From contig CAJHAA010000005.1 of assembly GCA_904846265.1 (NCBI GenBank), forward strand, positions 112,472-176,471: a DNA stretch of 64,000 nt, given 5' to 3'. Positions 9,235-17,131 of this stretch are shown piece by piece (position 1 is the stretch's first letter; every line of letters begins with the position of its first letter). The notes under the pieces were generated by a model, which saw only the letters and a program-made list of their open reading frames with translations, did not search any database and was not told the DNA's origin. Made by a program: the position numbers and the translations under genes. The DNA comes from Psychrobacter immobilis. Its GTDB lineage: Bacteria > Pseudomonadota > Gammaproteobacteria > Pseudomonadales > Moraxellaceae.

Positions 9235-9366
9235 TTAAGCTGTATGGTTTAGTTTCTGTATTGGCGTAAAGCCACCATTGCCCATGCTCGGGCGCTCATA
9301 ATTGCATTTGATCTTTAATAGTTCGATGTCATAGTGGCACGCCTTTCTGGCCCTTGTATTGATAGG
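9235..9366 (-). pseudogene. Remnant of an IS3-family transposase, C-terminal end
   Basis: The minus strand reads about 43 codons ending in TAA at 9235-9237. They include YERPSMGNGGFTP, which matches the end of IS3-family DDE transposases (Y..RPH..LG..TP). An in-frame TGA lies just upstream (9367-9369) and no further transposase can be read, so this is a decayed fragment. It abuts the duplicated tmRNA tip at 9196 and supports past mobile-element activity here. Confidence 0.7.
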
Positions 9367-9404
9367 TCATTGCTACGCTGTGGACTTTATTATCTTACAA
9401 TTAC

Positions 9405-9794
9405 TTATGGTAGGTTGTAGTGCTTAACTGTGGATAGTCGCTCAATCCTCTTTTCTGGTTTTACCCTAGCTGCTTCTGCATTGGACTCTGCCCAAGCTGC
9501 GTATGCTTTAGCCCTAGCTATTTTCTCTTCTGCCCTAACTGCTTTTTCTGCTGCCCTAGCAGATTCTACTTTTGCAATGGCTGCGTTCGCTTTTGCAATG
9601 GCTACGTCTGCTTTCGCAATGGCTTCTGCCCTAGCTACTTTTTCTGCTGCGTGTGCTTTTGTGTATGCTTCTACACTAGGTTGTTTGGCTGCAGCCATGG
9701 CATATTCATTATGGGCATTTGCTACTCCAAAAGTAAAAACAGTCAAAGTTATTACACCTGATAGAAATGTAAATAATTGGTTTAATGCTTTCAT
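9405..9794 (-). CDS. Small Ala-rich exported protein with heptad-like repeats
   Basis: 129 aa. A clear signal peptide ends in GVANA before residue 28. The mature part is mostly Ala, Lys and Glu in short repeats (AIAKADVAIAKANAAIAKV), predicting one long helix or coiled coil in the periplasm, followed by a basic tail. The overlapping + strand frame (9430-9891) is its mirror and has no better start. No strong ribosome-binding site is visible. Family unknown; the look is of Lpp-like or stress-related periplasmic helices. It lies inside the putative ssrA-linked insertion. Confidence 0.55.
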   Translation of the reverse strand: MKALNQLFTFLSGVITLTVFTFGVANAHNEYAMAAAKQPSVEAYTKAHAAEKVARAEAIAKADVAIAKANAAIAKVESARAAEKAVRAEEKIARAKAYAAWAESNAEAARVKPEKRIERLSTVKHYNLP

Positions 9795-10067
9795 TGTATT
9801 GTTTACTCTCAGTTTTATTCAAATGTACCTACAATACACGATGTCTAAATCATTAGGCAAGCTTGCTTCCTCCTACTTCATCAAACGTTAAAAAGTCCTT
9901 AAAGTTGAATAAAATACTTCTCCTTTATAGCCTATATTTTATAGGGTATTAATAAAGGCGTTTTGACTGTATAGCTTACGTGTTAAAGTATTAAAGAAAA
10001 CGTAATGATCGAAAAATCCTAGCGCCTTGATTTGCTCTAAGATCACCATTACTTACTGGTGGCTTTA

Positions 10068-10163
10068 ATGAAAAAATACTTACCAAATCCTCCTTCTGGA
10101 AACAAACCCACACCTTATCATAATAGTAAGCTTATACTTGATCCAAGATTTCCTGAGGGATGA
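10068..10163 (+). CDS. Possible 31-aa small ORF upstream of the GerMN lipoprotein
   Basis: An ATG at 10068 opens a 31-codon frame rich in Pro and Asn (begins MKKYLPNPPSGNK), ending in TGA three bases before the next ATG. Its last codons supply GAGGGA, which can serve as the ribosome-binding site for the following gene. It could be a coupled small protein or leader, or the tail of a lost gene. Coding is not proven. Confidence 0.3.
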   Translation: MKKYLPNPPSGNKPTPYHNSKLILDPRFPEG

Positions 10164-10166
10164 GAA

Positions 10167-11153
10167 ATGAAAAAAAATATTTATAGGATTTTACTGACAA
10201 TATTATCTATTACATTAGCAGGTTGCAGTAATGCGGAGAATAAAAATCAATCAGTGCTACCTCAGACTAATAAAGAAGATATTTTTTTAGATAAACCAAA
10301 AATGCAATCATCAAAAACATCCGAACCTCAATTAAAATGCGCACAGTTTAATCTAGATAATACTGTATGTACCTACTGGAAAAACTCTGAGAAATTTAAG
10401 GAAGAGATAAAAATCCAAGAATATGAAATTTACCCTTCGCTTATAGAAGTCCATGAATTATCTCCGACTGAATATAATTTTTTTACAACTACAAATATGT
10501 ATTATAAAAACAAGAGTTATGAGGCTAATATTTTTCCAAATTCTAGAGTCCAACTATCAAATGGAAATGAAGTTATCAACTTAATCTGTAATAAAGATAG
10601 TTGTTCTAAGCCATTTTTATGGGGTTTTGCTACAGAGTCAACTATAAGAGATAATCCTAAATTAGCTGATGCGATGATGACTAAGATATCATTTATATAT
10701 ACCAAAAACTATAAAAGCTATCTTAATAAAATTAGCAAGCAGTCAATTAAAGACAAATTAGCTGTGAAAGTTTATTTTGAAAACCCAAATCTAGATGACT
10801 CAGACTATGTCATTAGATTTGTGAATAAAGAATCGCCACTTAAGAATGCGATTCAAGAATACTTAAACGGTCTAACACCAGAGGAGAAAAAGCTAGGGTT
10901 TGAGTCTAGTAATTTCGGCAATGAAAATTTTACAGTGAAAATTGAGAACCACATCGCTAAGATTCATTTTACTGCTAATGACTTAACTAAAGATTTGAGA
11001 TCGCCACAGCAAGTGATCGATTTTACAATGGCTATCACTTTAACAGCCGAGCAATTTGATGCTGTTAATGATGCACAGATTTGCGTCAATAATACTTATA
11101 ATTACGAAATAACTTTTTTTGCTAATGAAGAATCAGTTGATTGTCCCTTTTAA
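10167..11153 (+). CDS. GerMN-domain lipoprotein
   Basis: 328 aa with a lipoprotein signal peptide ending in LAGC (Cys20). The N-terminal half is unrecognised, with cysteine pairs. Residues about 213-310 fit the GerMN domain: SPLKNAIQEYLNGLTPEE, a Gly-rich loop, KIENHIAKIHFTA and a late Ala/Thr-rich helix. GerMN is found in spore germination protein GerM of Firmicutes and in envelope lipoproteins of many non-sporulating bacteria, where its job is unclear. The gene is AT-rich and lies between the two copies of the ssrA tip, so it is probably cargo. It runs toward the terminator that also serves ssrA. Confidence 0.7.
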   Translation: MKKNIYRILLTILSITLAGCSNAENKNQSVLPQTNKEDIFLDKPKMQSSKTSEPQLKCAQFNLDNTVCTYWKNSEKFKEEIKIQEYEIYPSLIEVHELSPTEYNFFTTTNMYYKNKSYEANIFPNSRVQLSNGNEVINLICNKDSCSKPFLWGFATESTIRDNPKLADAMMTKISFIYTKNYKSYLNKISKQSIKDKLAVKVYFENPNLDDSDYVIRFVNKESPLKNAIQEYLNGLTPEEKKLGFESSNFGNENFTVKIENHIAKIHFTANDLTKDLRSPQQVIDFTMAITLTAEQFDAVNDAQICVNNTYNYEITFFANEESVDCPF

Positions 11154-11183
11154 CTTTTATTTCAACTATCTACATTTAAAATT

Positions 11184-11240
11184 AAACCAAAAAAAAATCC
11201 GACCACATTAAGTGATCGGATTTTTAATATTTGGTGGAGA
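11184..11240. repeat. Proximal copy of the att-like direct repeat (intact ssrA 3' end)
   Basis: 57 bp matching 9142-9196. Here the repeat continues into the full tmRNA, so this is the functional end, attached to the gene that supplies the site. Confidence 0.75.
11193..11229 (-). terminator. Intrinsic terminator of ssrA (works both ways)
   Basis: On the minus strand, ATCCGATCAC pairs with GTGGTCGGAT around a TTAAT loop and is followed by a run of T. The + strand also ends in TTTTT, so it can stop the lipoprotein gene ending at 11153. Confidence 0.85.
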
Positions 11241-11609
11241 TGGCGGGAGTTGAACCCGCGTCCGCCAGCATTACGCTCATGAATCTACATGTTTAGTTTC
11301 TGTCTTTAGATTTAATCCGCACCGATCCGACAGTCAGGATGGATTGGACGATTCTCTACTTTTGAACCCAAGCGATTGAGACAATCACTTGTGGCGAGCC
11401 TACATGCGGACGCTTCAACTTAGTTGACCAACTGTAGGTGATCAGCAACTAAGTAAACAGGTTTAAACCATGTAAACAGGGTTTAAGCTGCTAGAGCGTA
11501 ATTTTCGTCGTTTGCGACTATAACAATATATGTTTGATTAACGAGAGGACATATACTCTCGACATGCATCATTGAGTTTCATTACCAGCGTCGAAGCCAG
11601 AACATCCCC
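11232..11609 (-). ncRNA. ssrA: tmRNA
   Basis: 378 nt. The 5' end GGGGATG pairs with the 3' end CATCTCCACCA to form the tRNA-like acceptor, and the T-arm GTTCAACTC-like sequence lies next to the 3' end. The resume frame encodes ANDENYALAA and stop (near 11510-11480), the classical proteolysis tag. The RNA rescues ribosomes stalled on broken mRNA together with SmpB. The 3' tip is duplicated at 9188-9196. Confidence 0.97.
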
Positions 11610-11622
11610 AATAAGGTCATCA

Positions 11623-11652
11623 ATTATATAGGACTTATAGGTCGACTTTCAA
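11623..11652 (-). promoter_or_regulatory. sigma70 promoter of ssrA
   Basis: On the minus strand, TTGAAA (11652-11647), an 18-bp spacer and TATAAT (11628-11623) lie 13 nt before the mature 5' end. Confidence 0.7.
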
Positions 11653-11699
11653 CATATATAATATCTATATTACATTACGTTACGTTACAGCTGCGCGCT

Positions 11700-12371
11700 C
11701 TAAGCCAGTACTTTATTGAACCACTTACCAATATTTTGAATCTGCGGCATGCAAACTTGATGTGCCATCGGATAAGTATGATAAGCAACATTATAGCCTT
11801 TAGCGGATAATAACTGCTGCGCCTGCTCGCCCAAAATTACAGGAACAACTGGATCATGCGTACCATGCTCAATCAATATTGGCATATCTTTATTAGCAGC
11901 GCTATAGCTAATATTATCATTAGTCGCTAGATAAGTAGAGAGTGTCATCAAGCCAGCTAAACGCTGCGGGTAGCCAAGTGCCACATGATATGCCACTGCC
12001 CCACCTTGCGAAAATCCTGCGATCACAATGTGTTCAGGCTTAACGCCACCCTCTATCTCACGGCTGATCAAATCACGGATTTGCTGCGCAGACTCTTCAA
12101 TCTGAGCGACATCGACTTTACGCTCTAGGCTCATCTCTAAGATGTCGTACCATGCTGGCATTACCATACCACCATTCACCGTCACTGGGCGCTTTGGTGC
12201 ATGCGGGAAAATAAAACGCACTGCCATATTATCCGCTAAACCTAGCTGTGGTACCACTGGCTCAAAATCATGACCACTCGCGCCCAAACCATGTAGCCAA
12301 ATAACGGCTCTATCTATCTTTTTTTGCGTTGGATTATGCTCAACGATGACCGCATCTAAATAGTCACTCAT
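11700..12371 (-). CDS. Alpha/beta-hydrolase carboxylesterase (acyl-protein thioesterase/EstB family)
   Basis: 223 aa, the usual length of the carboxylesterase/phospholipase family. The oxyanion region is WLHGLGASGHD, the nucleophile is Ser121 in GFSQGG, and the acid and base follow in THDPVVP and AHQVC, completing the Ser-Asp-His triad. No signal peptide, so cytoplasmic. AAAGGAATTTAAAAAT in front of the ATG supports the start. Members hydrolyse short-chain carboxylic esters or acyl thioesters; the substrate here cannot be told. It stands alone, convergent on nothing close, with ssrA downstream. Confidence 0.9.
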   Translation of the reverse strand: MSDYLDAVIVEHNPTQKKIDRAVIWLHGLGASGHDFEPVVPQLGLADNMAVRFIFPHAPKRPVTVNGGMVMPAWYDILEMSLERKVDVAQIEESAQQIRDLISREIEGGVKPEHIVIAGFSQGGAVAYHVALGYPQRLAGLMTLSTYLATNDNISYSAANKDMPILIEHGTHDPVVPVILGEQAQQLLSAKGYNVAYHTYPMAHQVCMPQIQNIGKWFNKVLA

Positions 12372-12732
12372 ATTTTTAAATTCCTTTAAATAAAAATGGT
12401 AGGTACATCAAACTTATTTTTAGTAAAACTGATATTCGCACTATATTTCAATATTTTTTATAATAATACTGATTATTTTACAGCCTTTCATCAAAACCGC
12501 CAGTCAAAAAAGTCTTCGCTAATAATGCCAATTTCCATCAACTTTTCACATCTTTTAAGGCCTGATAGCAAAAGCGAGTGCGACTTTTGTGCTACGATAA
12601 ATTTATTAACATAGCTACTGACTCTAGCTACTGTATGATGCCCTACACTCATTTTTCAATGTTCCTATCTCATTAGATATTAATAACCCCTTTATCTTAA
12701 ACAGTTTTTCTTTATATAGCGATATAGAGCTT
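12372..12732. other. AT-rich divergent spacer between esterase and creB
   Basis: 361 bp that must hold both divergent promoters. A short + strand frame (12396-12614) has no credible features. The one structured element is the direct repeat next to a -10-like TATGAT, listed separately. Confidence 0.6.
12612..12639 (+). promoter_or_regulatory. Direct repeat TAGCTACTG x2 abutting a -10-like TATGAT, upstream of creB
   Basis: TAGCTACTG at 12612-12620 recurs exactly at 12625-12633 (13-bp period), and TATGAT follows at 12634-12639, 93 bp before the creB start. Tandem direct repeats beside a promoter are typical of OmpR-family regulators, so autoregulation by the adjacent regulator is possible. Confidence 0.4.
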
Positions 12733-13527
12733 ATGACCCATATTTTATTGGTAGAAGACGATCCTGCTATCGCGATGTCACTGAAAGTCACTTGCAAGCG
12801 TGAAGGCTGGCAAATCACTTGGCTTGATAACGCCAGTAGCGTGTTGCCTTTTCTGCGCAATTTACATAATAGTGCTGAAGCGCAAGATCTATCGGCAATT
12901 ATTTTGGATGTTGGGCTGCCAGATGGTGATGGTCTCAGTCTCTGTCAACAAATACGCCACACCCCTGATATTGCTGGCTTAAAGGACATTCCTATCATCT
13001 TCTTGACGGCTCGTAGCGATGAGGTCGATCGTATTTTGGGTTTGGAAATGGGCGGCGATGACTATTGTGCCAAGCCATTTAGCCCGCGCGAGTTGGTTGC
13101 TCGCCTAAAAGCCATTTGGCGACGTGAGCAATTATTGTCCCAGCAGTCTACTAATCATACAACAGCAGCAGATAATACCGTTAATGACAATTCTTCTAGC
13201 AATATGTCGGGGCAAGCCTTAACGTTTGAATGTCAGTCTGGCATCTGGCACTACCAACCACTTAATTATTCGTTAATGTGGCAAGAGCAGAAGCTTGAGC
13301 TGAGTAACACCGAACGCAAAATCTTATTGACCCTGTTAAAAGCGCCCAATCAAGTCTTTAGCCGTGAGCAACTGCTGAGCGCGGTGAGCGATTACCCTGA
13401 TCATCGCTTGGCGAGAACTATAGACAGTCATATCAAGTCCATTCGTAAGCAACTAGCGACCGTCGATGCCAGCATTGATGTTATCCATACCCATCGCGGC
13501 TTGGGTTACGCCTTGTGTCCCGCCTAG
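12733..13527 (+). CDS. creB: OmpR-family response regulator, CreB-like
   Basis: 264 aa. The receiver domain (1-130) shows the acidic pocket EDD, the phospho-acceptor Asp in IILDVGLPDG, the Thr in FLTARS and the Lys in CAKPFSP. A Ser/Asn-rich linker of about 30 residues follows, longer than usual, then a winged-helix DNA-binding domain (about 175-262) ending in HTHRGLGYAL. Its partner kinase lies 69 nt downstream and has the specific CreC sensor signature, which is why CreB is preferred over other OmpR-type regulators. In enterobacteria CreBC responds to carbon source and cell-wall stress; the local regulon is unknown. Confidence 0.82.
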   Translation: MTHILLVEDDPAIAMSLKVTCKREGWQITWLDNASSVLPFLRNLHNSAEAQDLSAIILDVGLPDGDGLSLCQQIRHTPDIAGLKDIPIIFLTARSDEVDRILGLEMGGDDYCAKPFSPRELVARLKAIWRREQLLSQQSTNHTTAADNTVNDNSSSNMSGQALTFECQSGIWHYQPLNYSLMWQEQKLELSNTERKILLTLLKAPNQVFSREQLLSAVSDYPDHRLARTIDSHIKSIRKQLATVDASIDVIHTHRGLGYALCPA

Positions 13528-13596
13528 CTGCACTACCCATAGCCATATTTTGATTAAAACCGACCTTCTATAACGTCAAATAATACACCTAAAAAT

Positions 13597-15408
13597 ATGA
13601 ATCATAAAACCAACGATAGTGCTAACAGCCATCCTAATACTCATATTAATAAGGCTGATAACAGCGCGCATGCCAGCCAAAGCAATTGGTATGCAAAACT
13701 GCATCCTATCGGCACCGCGCAGCAAACGACTAAACCAAAACGACTGCTGAATTTAAGTATATTTTTTAGGATTTGGCTCGCGTTGGCGTTAGTGCTGATT
13801 ATCTGCGGTGTGGTCGCATTTACTCAGCTGTTTGGTTATGTCAAACCGACGGCGCAGCAAGTGATCGAAGATACGTTGTTAGATACCAGCAAATTGCTGG
13901 CAGCAAGTTTGCAGATGCCGCTATCTTCAGGACAGCTATACGATGAGCAGTATCAAACGAAACTCGATGCGGCATTTATCGGCACGCCCACGATAAGTAA
14001 AACAACAGATCCAGAATATAAAAATAAAAGCCCTAGCAGCTTTCGGATATATGTCACCGATGATAAAGGCGTTGTCATATACGACTCACTACCCGAACCT
14101 GACAATGATGAAGGACAAGATTACAGCCGCTGGAATGATGTCTATCTAACGTTAAATGGTCAATATGGCGCGAGAAGTACAACGCTAGATCATAATCAGC
14201 GAGATGGTACGGTGATGTATGTGGCACAGCCGATAAAGGATGAAACTGGCAACTTGATTGGTATCATCAGCGTTGGCAAACCTGTCGCTAGCGTGTTGCC
14301 TTATTTGGACGATACGCGCAATCGCATGCTTATCACAGCACTGCTCATGAGTATTGCTGCCCTTATATTAGCAGGACTGGTCGCATGGTGGCTCAAGCAA
14401 AGCATCAGTTTGGTGACCCAATATACCAGTGCACTGGCAGAAGACACCAAAAAGCCCTATTTTTACTTAGGTCATGAACTTAATAGCCTAACGGATACCA
14501 TTGAGTCTATGAAACATCGATTGGAAAATCGCGCCTATGTTACTGACTATGTTCATACCCTGACCCATGAGCTCAAAAGTCCGTTAACCGCCATTCGTGC
14601 CAGTAGTGAGTTGCTAGAAGACGACGGGCTTGATAAAGAAGATCAACAGATGCTCATCCAGTCCATTGGTGAACAAAGTATCAAAATGCAGCAATTGATT
14701 GATCGGCTGCTATTACTTGCCAAAGTTGAGCAACCGACTTTTAAGCTGAATCGCCAGCTGACCCCTCTACTACCGTTGTTGCAAACCCTTGCAAAAAACA
14801 ATAGCGCTAAATTGCAACAGCAGCACCTAGCGCCTATCGACATCTATCTTAATGATAAATGGGTGACTGAAACAGCGACTTTATCACCAAATGCCTTGGC
14901 AAATACCAGCGTTTTCGCTGACCAGTTTTGGTTGGTACAAGTGCTGCAAAATGTATTGGACAATGCCATTCATTTTGCCGATAGCATTGTCAGTATTCAT
15001 ATTCATAACACAGCGCAAACTGTCACTATTGATATCTTTAATAATGGTAAATTACTCCCTGAGTATGCCGTTGATAAAGCGTTTGACCGTTATTTTAGCT
15101 TATCGCATCAGAGTCAAGCTGCTGAAAAAACCTCAGAGCATCTATCAGACTTTTCAGTAGAGAATCACTCAACATTCGATACTACGCAGATACAGCCTAG
15201 CATGGCTAGCAATACCCTAAAAAAAGGCACTGGCCTTGGCTTAACTCTTGTGAAGCAAGTTATTGAGCATCATGGCGGTCATGTTGCCATTACTAATATT
15301 CAAGAAAATAGCGATGACAGTAATCAAAATAGTAATGAAAAAAACGCTGCTATTAAGCGATATTCAGGCGTGATGGTTAGTATTACCTTGCCTTTGACTA
15401 AAGAATAG
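13597..15408 (+). CDS. creC: Membrane sensor histidine kinase, CreC-like
   Basis: 603 aa. A hydrophilic N-terminal tail of about 50 residues precedes TM1 (about 52-75). The periplasmic sensor holds the CreC hallmark GQDYSRWNDVYLTLNGQYGA and a VMYVAQPI/GIISVGKP segment; TM2 is at about 247-268. HisKA has His324 in THELKSPLTA; the ATPase domain has the N box NVLDNAIHFA and GTGLGLTLV. A Ser-rich insertion of about 50 residues separates the D/F-type region from the G2 box, unlike E. coli CreC (474 aa). It phosphorylates the upstream regulator. No creD-like gene follows. Confidence 0.82.
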   Translation: MNHKTNDSANSHPNTHINKADNSAHASQSNWYAKLHPIGTAQQTTKPKRLLNLSIFFRIWLALALVLIICGVVAFTQLFGYVKPTAQQVIEDTLLDTSKLLAASLQMPLSSGQLYDEQYQTKLDAAFIGTPTISKTTDPEYKNKSPSSFRIYVTDDKGVVIYDSLPEPDNDEGQDYSRWNDVYLTLNGQYGARSTTLDHNQRDGTVMYVAQPIKDETGNLIGIISVGKPVASVLPYLDDTRNRMLITALLMSIAALILAGLVAWWLKQSISLVTQYTSALAEDTKKPYFYLGHELNSLTDTIESMKHRLENRAYVTDYVHTLTHELKSPLTAIRASSELLEDDGLDKEDQQMLIQSIGEQSIKMQQLIDRLLLLAKVEQPTFKLNRQLTPLLPLLQTLAKNNSAKLQQQHLAPIDIYLNDKWVTETATLSPNALANTSVFADQFWLVQVLQNVLDNAIHFADSIVSIHIHNTAQTVTIDIFNNGKLLPEYAVDKAFDRYFSLSHQSQAAEKTSEHLSDFSVENHSTFDTTQIQPSMASNTLKKGTGLGLTLVKQVIEHHGGHVAITNIQENSDDSNQNSNEKNAAIKRYSGVMVSITLPLTKE

Positions 15409-15570
15409 AGGCTTAGATAAAATAGACAGTTACTCAAATTCATTAAATTATTTTCGATTGGCAATAATGCCAGTTCATGGATTTTCCATCATTCCTACAC
15501 AGGTTTTCTATCTGCTTGTTTTACGATAGCGTTATTCAAATTCGTAACCCATATTAAGGATAGAAAGGCC

Positions 15571-15771
15571 ATGAAAGACGCTATTGAACAAAACAAAATT
15601 ATAAAAAACTGTTTAGGCGGTAGTCGCCATTTTTGCCTACAAGCGCTTTCAGGTGAAGGGATTGATAGTATCGCTTTTGGGCATTGGTTAGCCATTCCCA
15701 GTCAACAACTGCTATTGGTATTTCGCCACCAGCAATGTGTGGCTATTGACCACTATCAAATAGCGGCTTAA
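15571..15771 (+). CDS. Small hypothetical protein
   Basis: 66 aa with GAAAGG just before the ATG. No signal peptide or membrane segment; the second half is mildly hydrophobic and contains three Cys/His-rich spots (RHFCLQ, FRHQQC, DHYQ). Family unknown. It lies between creC and a terminator facing aroC, so it may be the last gene of the cre transcript. An overlapping minus-strand frame (15495-15695) has no ribosome-binding site and is less likely. Confidence 0.45.
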   Translation: MKDAIEQNKIIKNCLGGSRHFCLQALSGEGIDSIAFGHWLAIPSQQLLLVFRHQQCVAIDHYQIAA

Positions 15772-15844
15772 AAATTCATTCAATTTAATGATTAAATCTT
15801 ATTAACTGAATTGCTGGCTTGTTAATTATTTATAAAAAATCAGT

Positions 15845-15905
15845 CAAAAAAAAACCTCTATCATATCTAGTTAGAAACGCTAGTTAGAAATGATAGAGGG
15901 TTTAT
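15845..15905. terminator. Bidirectional terminator between the cre side and aroC
   Basis: CCTCTATCAT (15855-15864) pairs with ATGATAGAGG (15890-15899), flanked by an A run on the left and TTT on the right, so it can stop transcription from both sides. The loop holds a direct repeat of CTAGTTAGAAA. Confidence 0.75.
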
Positions 15906-15923
15906 AATTTTACGGTAAACAAT

Positions 15924-17027
15924 CTAAGTAATAGATGCTACTGGCGGCTTCACATCCGCATTTTGACCGCGATGGCGCAAATAATGATCGAGCAAGACGA
16001 TAGCCAGCATAGCTTCTGCGATAGGTGTCGCACGTACACCAACACAAGGGTCATGACGACCTTTGGTCAGCATATCAACCGACTCGCCTTGTGTATTGAT
16101 ACTCTTGCCAGCCGTCGTAATACTAGAGGTTGGCTTAAGCGCGATACTGACACGGATGTCTTGCCCTGACGAGATACCGCCCAAAATACCACCAGCATGA
16201 TTGGCAGTGAAACCGTCTGGCGTCAGCTCATCACGAGAGCTATGACCGAACTGTCCTGCCACTGCCATGCCGTCGCCGACTTCAACGCCTTTGACCGCGT
16301 TGATACTCATCATCGCATGGGCAATATCCGCATCCAAACGATCAAATACTGGCTCACCCAGTCCAACGGGTACACCACTAGCGATAATTTCCAGACGAGC
16401 CCCGCAGCTAGTACCTTCACGGCGCAAGCTGTCTATCAAGGTCTCAAAACGACTGACAGCATCGGCATCGGCGCAAAAAAACGGATTGCTATTCACAAAA
16501 TCCCAATCGATTTGGCTTGGGTTTAGGACATGACTGTACTCATTGCCAATTTGGGTGACGTGACCACGGACTTGTACACCTAAGCGCTCTTGTAGATATT
16601 TCTTAGCGATAGCACCTGCCGCCACGCGCATCGCAGTCTCACGCGCTGAGGAACGCCCGCCGCCACGATAGTCACGAAAGCCATACTTCATACTATAGGT
16701 ATAGTCGGCATGACCGGGGCGAAACGTGTCTTTAATTTCGCCATAGTCTTTGGACTTTTGATTGGTATTACGAATCAGCAGGCCAATAGACGTGCCTGTC
16801 GTCTTACCCTCAAACACGCCAGAGATAATCTCAACCTCATCGGACTCGCGGCGCTGGGTGGAGTATTTAGACGTGCCCGGTTTGCGGCGATCTAAATCGA
16901 TTTGCAAATCATCTGTAGATAAGGCTAAACCCGGTGGCACGCCATCGACGATTGCCATGAGACCTGCACCATGCGACTCGCCGCACGTGGTGACCGTAAA
17001 AACCTGTCCAATGCTATTGCCTGCCAT
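15924..17027 (-). CDS. aroC: Chorismate synthase
   Basis: 367 aa, standard length. It converts 5-enolpyruvylshikimate-3-phosphate to chorismate with reduced FMN, the last shared step of aromatic amino acid synthesis, in the cytoplasm. Family signatures are all present: GESHG near the N-terminus, [19 protein letters not shown] and [21 protein letters not shown] before the ATG supports the start. It lies about 105 nt downstream of prmB in the same direction, a pairing common in proteobacteria. Confidence 0.98.
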   Translation of the reverse strand: MAGNSIGQVFTVTTCGESHGAGLMAIVDGVPPGLALSTDDLQIDLDRRKPGTSKYSTQRRESDEVEIISGVFEGKTTGTSIGLLIRNTNQKSKDYGEIKDTFRPGHADYTYSMKYGFRDYRGGGRSSARETAMRVAAGAIAKKYLQERLGVQVRGHVTQIGNEYSHVLNPSQIDWDFVNSNPFFCADADAVSRFETLIDSLRREGTSCGARLEIIASGVPVGLGEPVFDRLDADIAHAMMSINAVKGVEVGDGMAVAGQFGHSSRDELTPDGFTANHAGGILGGISSGQDIRVSIALKPTSSITTAGKSINTQGESVDMLTKGRHDPCVGVRATPIAEAMLAIVLLDHYLRHRGQNADVKPPVASIT

Positions 17028-17131
17028 ATTTATCCTTAAATAAATGAAGTCAATTTTTGAGTATCACGTAAATCTCGATGGTTTTATTACTCAACAGTTC
17101 TAGTACTCGATAGCTCTATTACCTGACAGTT

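Noticed and set aside
9430..9891. 153-codon + strand frame rich in Ala, Ser and Phe
   Set aside because: It mirrors the Ala-rich minus-strand gene at 9405-9794, which has a proper signal peptide; repeats on one strand keep the other open.
12396..12614. 72-codon + strand frame in the esterase-creB spacer
   Set aside because: No ribosome-binding site, Phe/Asn-rich composition typical of AT-rich spacer, and it overlaps promoter territory.
15495..15695. 66-codon minus-strand frame opposite the small gene at 15571
   Set aside because: No ribosome-binding site; the + strand frame has GAAAGG at the right distance.
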